From positions 1-7,899 of the forward strand of contig CALCNB010000215.1 of NCBI GenBank assembly GCA_937897785.1: a stretch of DNA of 7,899 bases, read 5' to 3'. The notes beneath the pieces were generated by a model. It made no database searches, was not told the DNA's origin, and worked only from the letters and a program-made list of their open reading frames with translations. Shown one piece after another: positions 6,412-7,899 of the stretch (positions are counted from its first letter, which is position 1; the number at the start of each line of letters is the position of its first letter). This DNA comes from an uncultured Cellvibrionales bacterium (lineage in GTDB: Bacteria > Pseudomonadota > Gammaproteobacteria > Pseudomonadales > UBA7434). A program made the translations under genes and the position numbers.

Positions 6412-7716
6412 TCAAGACGATTTTTTTCGTGGCCATTTTTTCATGATCGTTTGCTTTATTTTTATCAGCCGCCCGGCCATCGACAGCGGCTTAACTAAAA
6501 TAGGCAGGTTAGCGGTGGCCGCGCCACCATGGATATCCACCACATAAACAAATAATCGATATTCACCAGCAGCGGGTGCGGCAAATTCAATGCGATGTCC
6601 ATCGCGCTGTGCCGAGACATACCAGACCACATCCGGTGTCGGTTCAAAATCACCACCATCACTTTCTAGCGCGCGATCTACCTCGTGCATAATCTCCCAG
6701 TGATAACGCAAGGTCGACTCATCCTGATGGCTCACCTCAATCACCGCATGGGCAACATCACCTTGACTCAAGCGCACATGGTCATAAGCAGTGAGGCCAT
6801 TAATCTTCAGTTGCCCCACCTGCGGCACCGGATGCGCGGGCGGTATTTCAGTCCATAAGGCTTGCATCATCTGCGCCGATTCCGAGACTTCTCCGCTCTC
6901 TAAAAAGACGCCATACCATGTGGGTGTGCGCTCTTGTTTTTGGCCCCATAAAAAAACAAATGCCCCCAGGCATTGGTAGCTGTCAGCTTGTATATAATCG
7001 CGATAACGTTGGCTGTAATCACGAGCCTTTTCGCTGCTGTTAGGCTCGATAGGTCGATTCCAGTCAGTTCTTTCAACCTCCCAATGACCGGTAGCACCCC
7101 ACTCCGATACGGTATAGGCACCCGCATAACCACTGTCGGACAAAAACCGAGGCAATTGATCAATTTCTCCGTAAAGCTGAAATGACAGCAAATCGAGGGA
7201 CGGGCAACGGGCCACTACCGTCTCAACGACCGCCGGCTCGGCACCGGCTAGCATGGTGGTGACGGGATGATTAGGATCTAAGCGATGAATCATTTGCGCA
7301 ATATCTTCAACCGCATCCCAGACTTTAGGATTACGATGGCGCAAATTCAACTCATTGCCAATACCCCACATTAACAGCGCCGGATGATCTTTAAGCATCA
7401 GAATATCCTTTTTAATCGCTGCCATTTGCTCAGCTACAGCCTGCTGATTATCGTAGTCAAAGCCATGTCGCTCTCGCTCTATCTCTAACCCCATACAAAC
7501 CATTAAGCCATTTTGATGGGCTTCATCAAGAATTTCGAGTCCGCTTTTTTCACCATTATTGACCCGCCATGTGCGAAAAGCATTACCACCAAAATCTGCA
7601 AGGCTTTTAATGCTGCCAAAATCAACCCCGGCACCATTAATATAAAAAGGTTGGTTATCAACGGTAAGTTGAAATTTGTTGTTGCGGTAATTAAGTTCAA
7701 CCTTAGAGGGTTTCAT
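6412..7716 (-). CDS. Clan GH-A glycoside hydrolase (GH2-TIM-like, possibly GH158-like) with C-terminal beta domain
   Basis: The protein has 434 aa and no signal peptide. Residues about 20-290 look like a clan GH-A TIM barrel. MWGIGNEL (116-123) gives Glu122 as the acid/base, and VSEWGATGHWEV (203-214) gives Glu205 as the nucleophile. FVFLWGQKQERTPTWYGVF (253-271) lies near the barrel's end. Residues about 300-410 form a beta-rich, Ig-like module with CARDB-like strands (HRIEFAAPAAGEYRLFVYVV). A basic tail follows, with eight Lys/Arg in the last 19 residues. The 83-residue gap between the two Glu, the overall length and the Ig-like end resemble GH158 endo-beta-1,3-glucanases as I recall them, but a GH2 or GH5-type beta-glucan hydrolase is also possible. 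Next to GH17 and GH149 it probably trims imported beta-1,3-glucooligosaccharides. ATG 7716 has AAGG about 9 nt upstream. It is the first gene of the leftward pair. Confidence 0.8.
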   Translation of the reverse strand: MKPSKVELNYRNNKFQLTVDNQPFYINGAGVDFGSIKSLADFGGNAFRTWRVNNGEKSGLEILDEAHQNGLMVCMGLEIERERHGFDYDNQQAVAEQMAAIKKDILMLKDHPALLMWGIGNELNLRHRNPKVWDAVEDIAQMIHRLDPNHPVTTMLAGAEPAVVETVVARCPSLDLLSFQLYGEIDQLPRFLSDSGYAGAYTVSEWGATGHWEVERTDWNRPIEPNSSEKARDYSQRYRDYIQADSYQCLGAFVFLWGQKQERTPTWYGVFLESGEVSESAQMMQALWTEIPPAHPVPQVGQLKINGLTAYDHVRLSQGDVAHAVIEVSHQDESTLRYHWEIMHEVDRALESDGGDFEPTPDVVWYVSAQRDGHRIEFAAPAAGEYRLFVYVVDIHGGAATANLPILVKPLSMAGRLIKIKQTIMKKWPRKKSS

Positions 7717-7748
7717 GGGTAGTGCCTTGGCTAAAAATAATGTGTTTC

Positions 7749-7777
7749 ATTCTAGTTTTGAGGGACAGACAAAACAA
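7749..7777 (-). promoter_or_regulatory. Candidate sigma-70 promoter of the GH-A hydrolase gene
   Basis: On the minus strand, TTGTTT (7777-7772) and TAGAAT (7754-7749) have an ideal 17-bp spacer. The -10 matches consensus at 5 of 6 positions and the -35 is weaker. Transcription would start near 7742, giving a leader of about 25 nt. The shared upstream element overlaps the -35, so a bound protein could repress or activate here. Confidence 0.5.
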
Positions 7778-7786
7778 GCGCTATTG
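7764..7786 (-). promoter_or_regulatory. Conserved upstream element, copy B (ahead of GH-A hydrolase)
   Basis: On the minus strand this 23-bp stretch begins CAATAGCGC and ends GTCTGTC, and is the counterpart of copy A upstream of the phosphorylase. It covers the candidate -35 of the hydrolase promoter. Its position is 47 bp before the hydrolase ATG. Confidence 0.45.
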
Positions 7787-7814
7787 CCACTAGAAAAAAA
7801 TGATCAATGAGTAA

Positions 7815-7820
7815 TATAAT
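7815..7820 (+). promoter_or_regulatory. Possible -10 hexamer (TATAAT) for the divergent right-edge gene
   Basis: A perfect TATAAT lies 40 bp ahead of the GTG at 7861, the right distance for a short leader. No good -35 is visible at 16-18 bp upstream, so the promoter, if real, would need help from an activator. The surrounding DNA is AT-rich, so a chance match is possible. Confidence 0.3.
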
Positions 7821-7860
7821 TGCCAGCTTTTCTATACAAAAACAGTTAAAGGTTAATTGA

Positions 7861-7899
7861 GTGAAATTTTATTCTAGGTATGTTGTTCTAACACTATTT
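7861..7899 (+). CDS. Start of a probable exported protein, cut by the right window edge
   Basis: A GTG start opens 13 codons that run to the edge without a stop: MKFYSRYVVLTLF. The positively charged start followed by a hydrophobic run looks like the beginning of a signal peptide. AAAGG (7848-7852) lies 8 nt ahead of the start, a well-placed ribosome site. The gene would be divergent from the GH-A hydrolase and share its 144-bp control region. In such loci a secreted glucanase or an outer-membrane receptor would be usual, but nothing here identifies it. Confidence 0.45.
   Translation, partial: MKFYSRYVVLTLF

Noticed and set aside
6900..7185. Overlapping open frames on both strands inside the GH-A hydrolase gene
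   Set aside because: They lie over the nucleophile region of a well-supported coding frame and have no motifs or ribosome sites of their own.
1..7899. CRISPR array, insertion sequence, tRNA or attachment site
   Set aside because: No regularly spaced repeats, transposase motifs, terminal inverted repeats or tRNA-like cloverleaf sequences were seen on either strand.

Overview
The window looks like part of a beta-1,3-glucan (laminarin-type) utilisation locus from a Gram-negative bacterium. A marine gammaproteobacterium of the Cellvibrio/Saccharophagus/Alteromonas kind is the most plausible host, judged from gene content and codon style. No ribosomal or other taxonomic marker is present, so the host assignment is an inference.

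Layout, left to right. Positions 1-877 (minus) hold a GH17 beta-1,3-glucanase-like enzyme that runs off the left edge with only its extreme C-terminus missing. A 381-bp divergent intergenic region (878-1258) with several repeat and operator-like elements separates it from a very large plus-strand gene (1259-4777, 1172 aa). That gene fits the GH149 beta-1,3-oligoglucan phosphorylase family, a distant relative of GH94 cellobiose phosphorylase. A strong bidirectional hairpin terminator (4791-4820) separates it from a convergent minus-strand pair: an MFS/GPH (MelB-type) sugar:cation symporter (4874-6307) and, upstream of it, a clan GH-A glycoside hydrolase with a C-terminal beta domain (6412-7716), GH2-TIM-like and possibly GH158-like. 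Between these two lie a rho-independent terminator and a promoter-like pair around a perfect 14-bp palindrome. At the right edge, 7861-7899 appears to be the first 13 codons of a divergent plus-strand gene for an exported protein.

How the genes may work together (inference). Oligosaccharides released from a beta-1,3-glucan outside the cytoplasm are imported by the symporter. They are then shortened inside the cell by the GH17 and GH-A enzymes, neither of which shows a signal peptide, and phosphorolysed by the GH149 enzyme. The products would be glucose-1-phosphate and shorter oligosaccharides, conserving the energy of the glycosidic bond. An imperfect 23/24-bp element lies about 45 bp ahead of both the phosphorylase start and the GH-A hydrolase start in the same orientation, suggesting co-regulation of the two separate transcription units. 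No mobile element, CRISPR array, tRNA or rRNA was seen.
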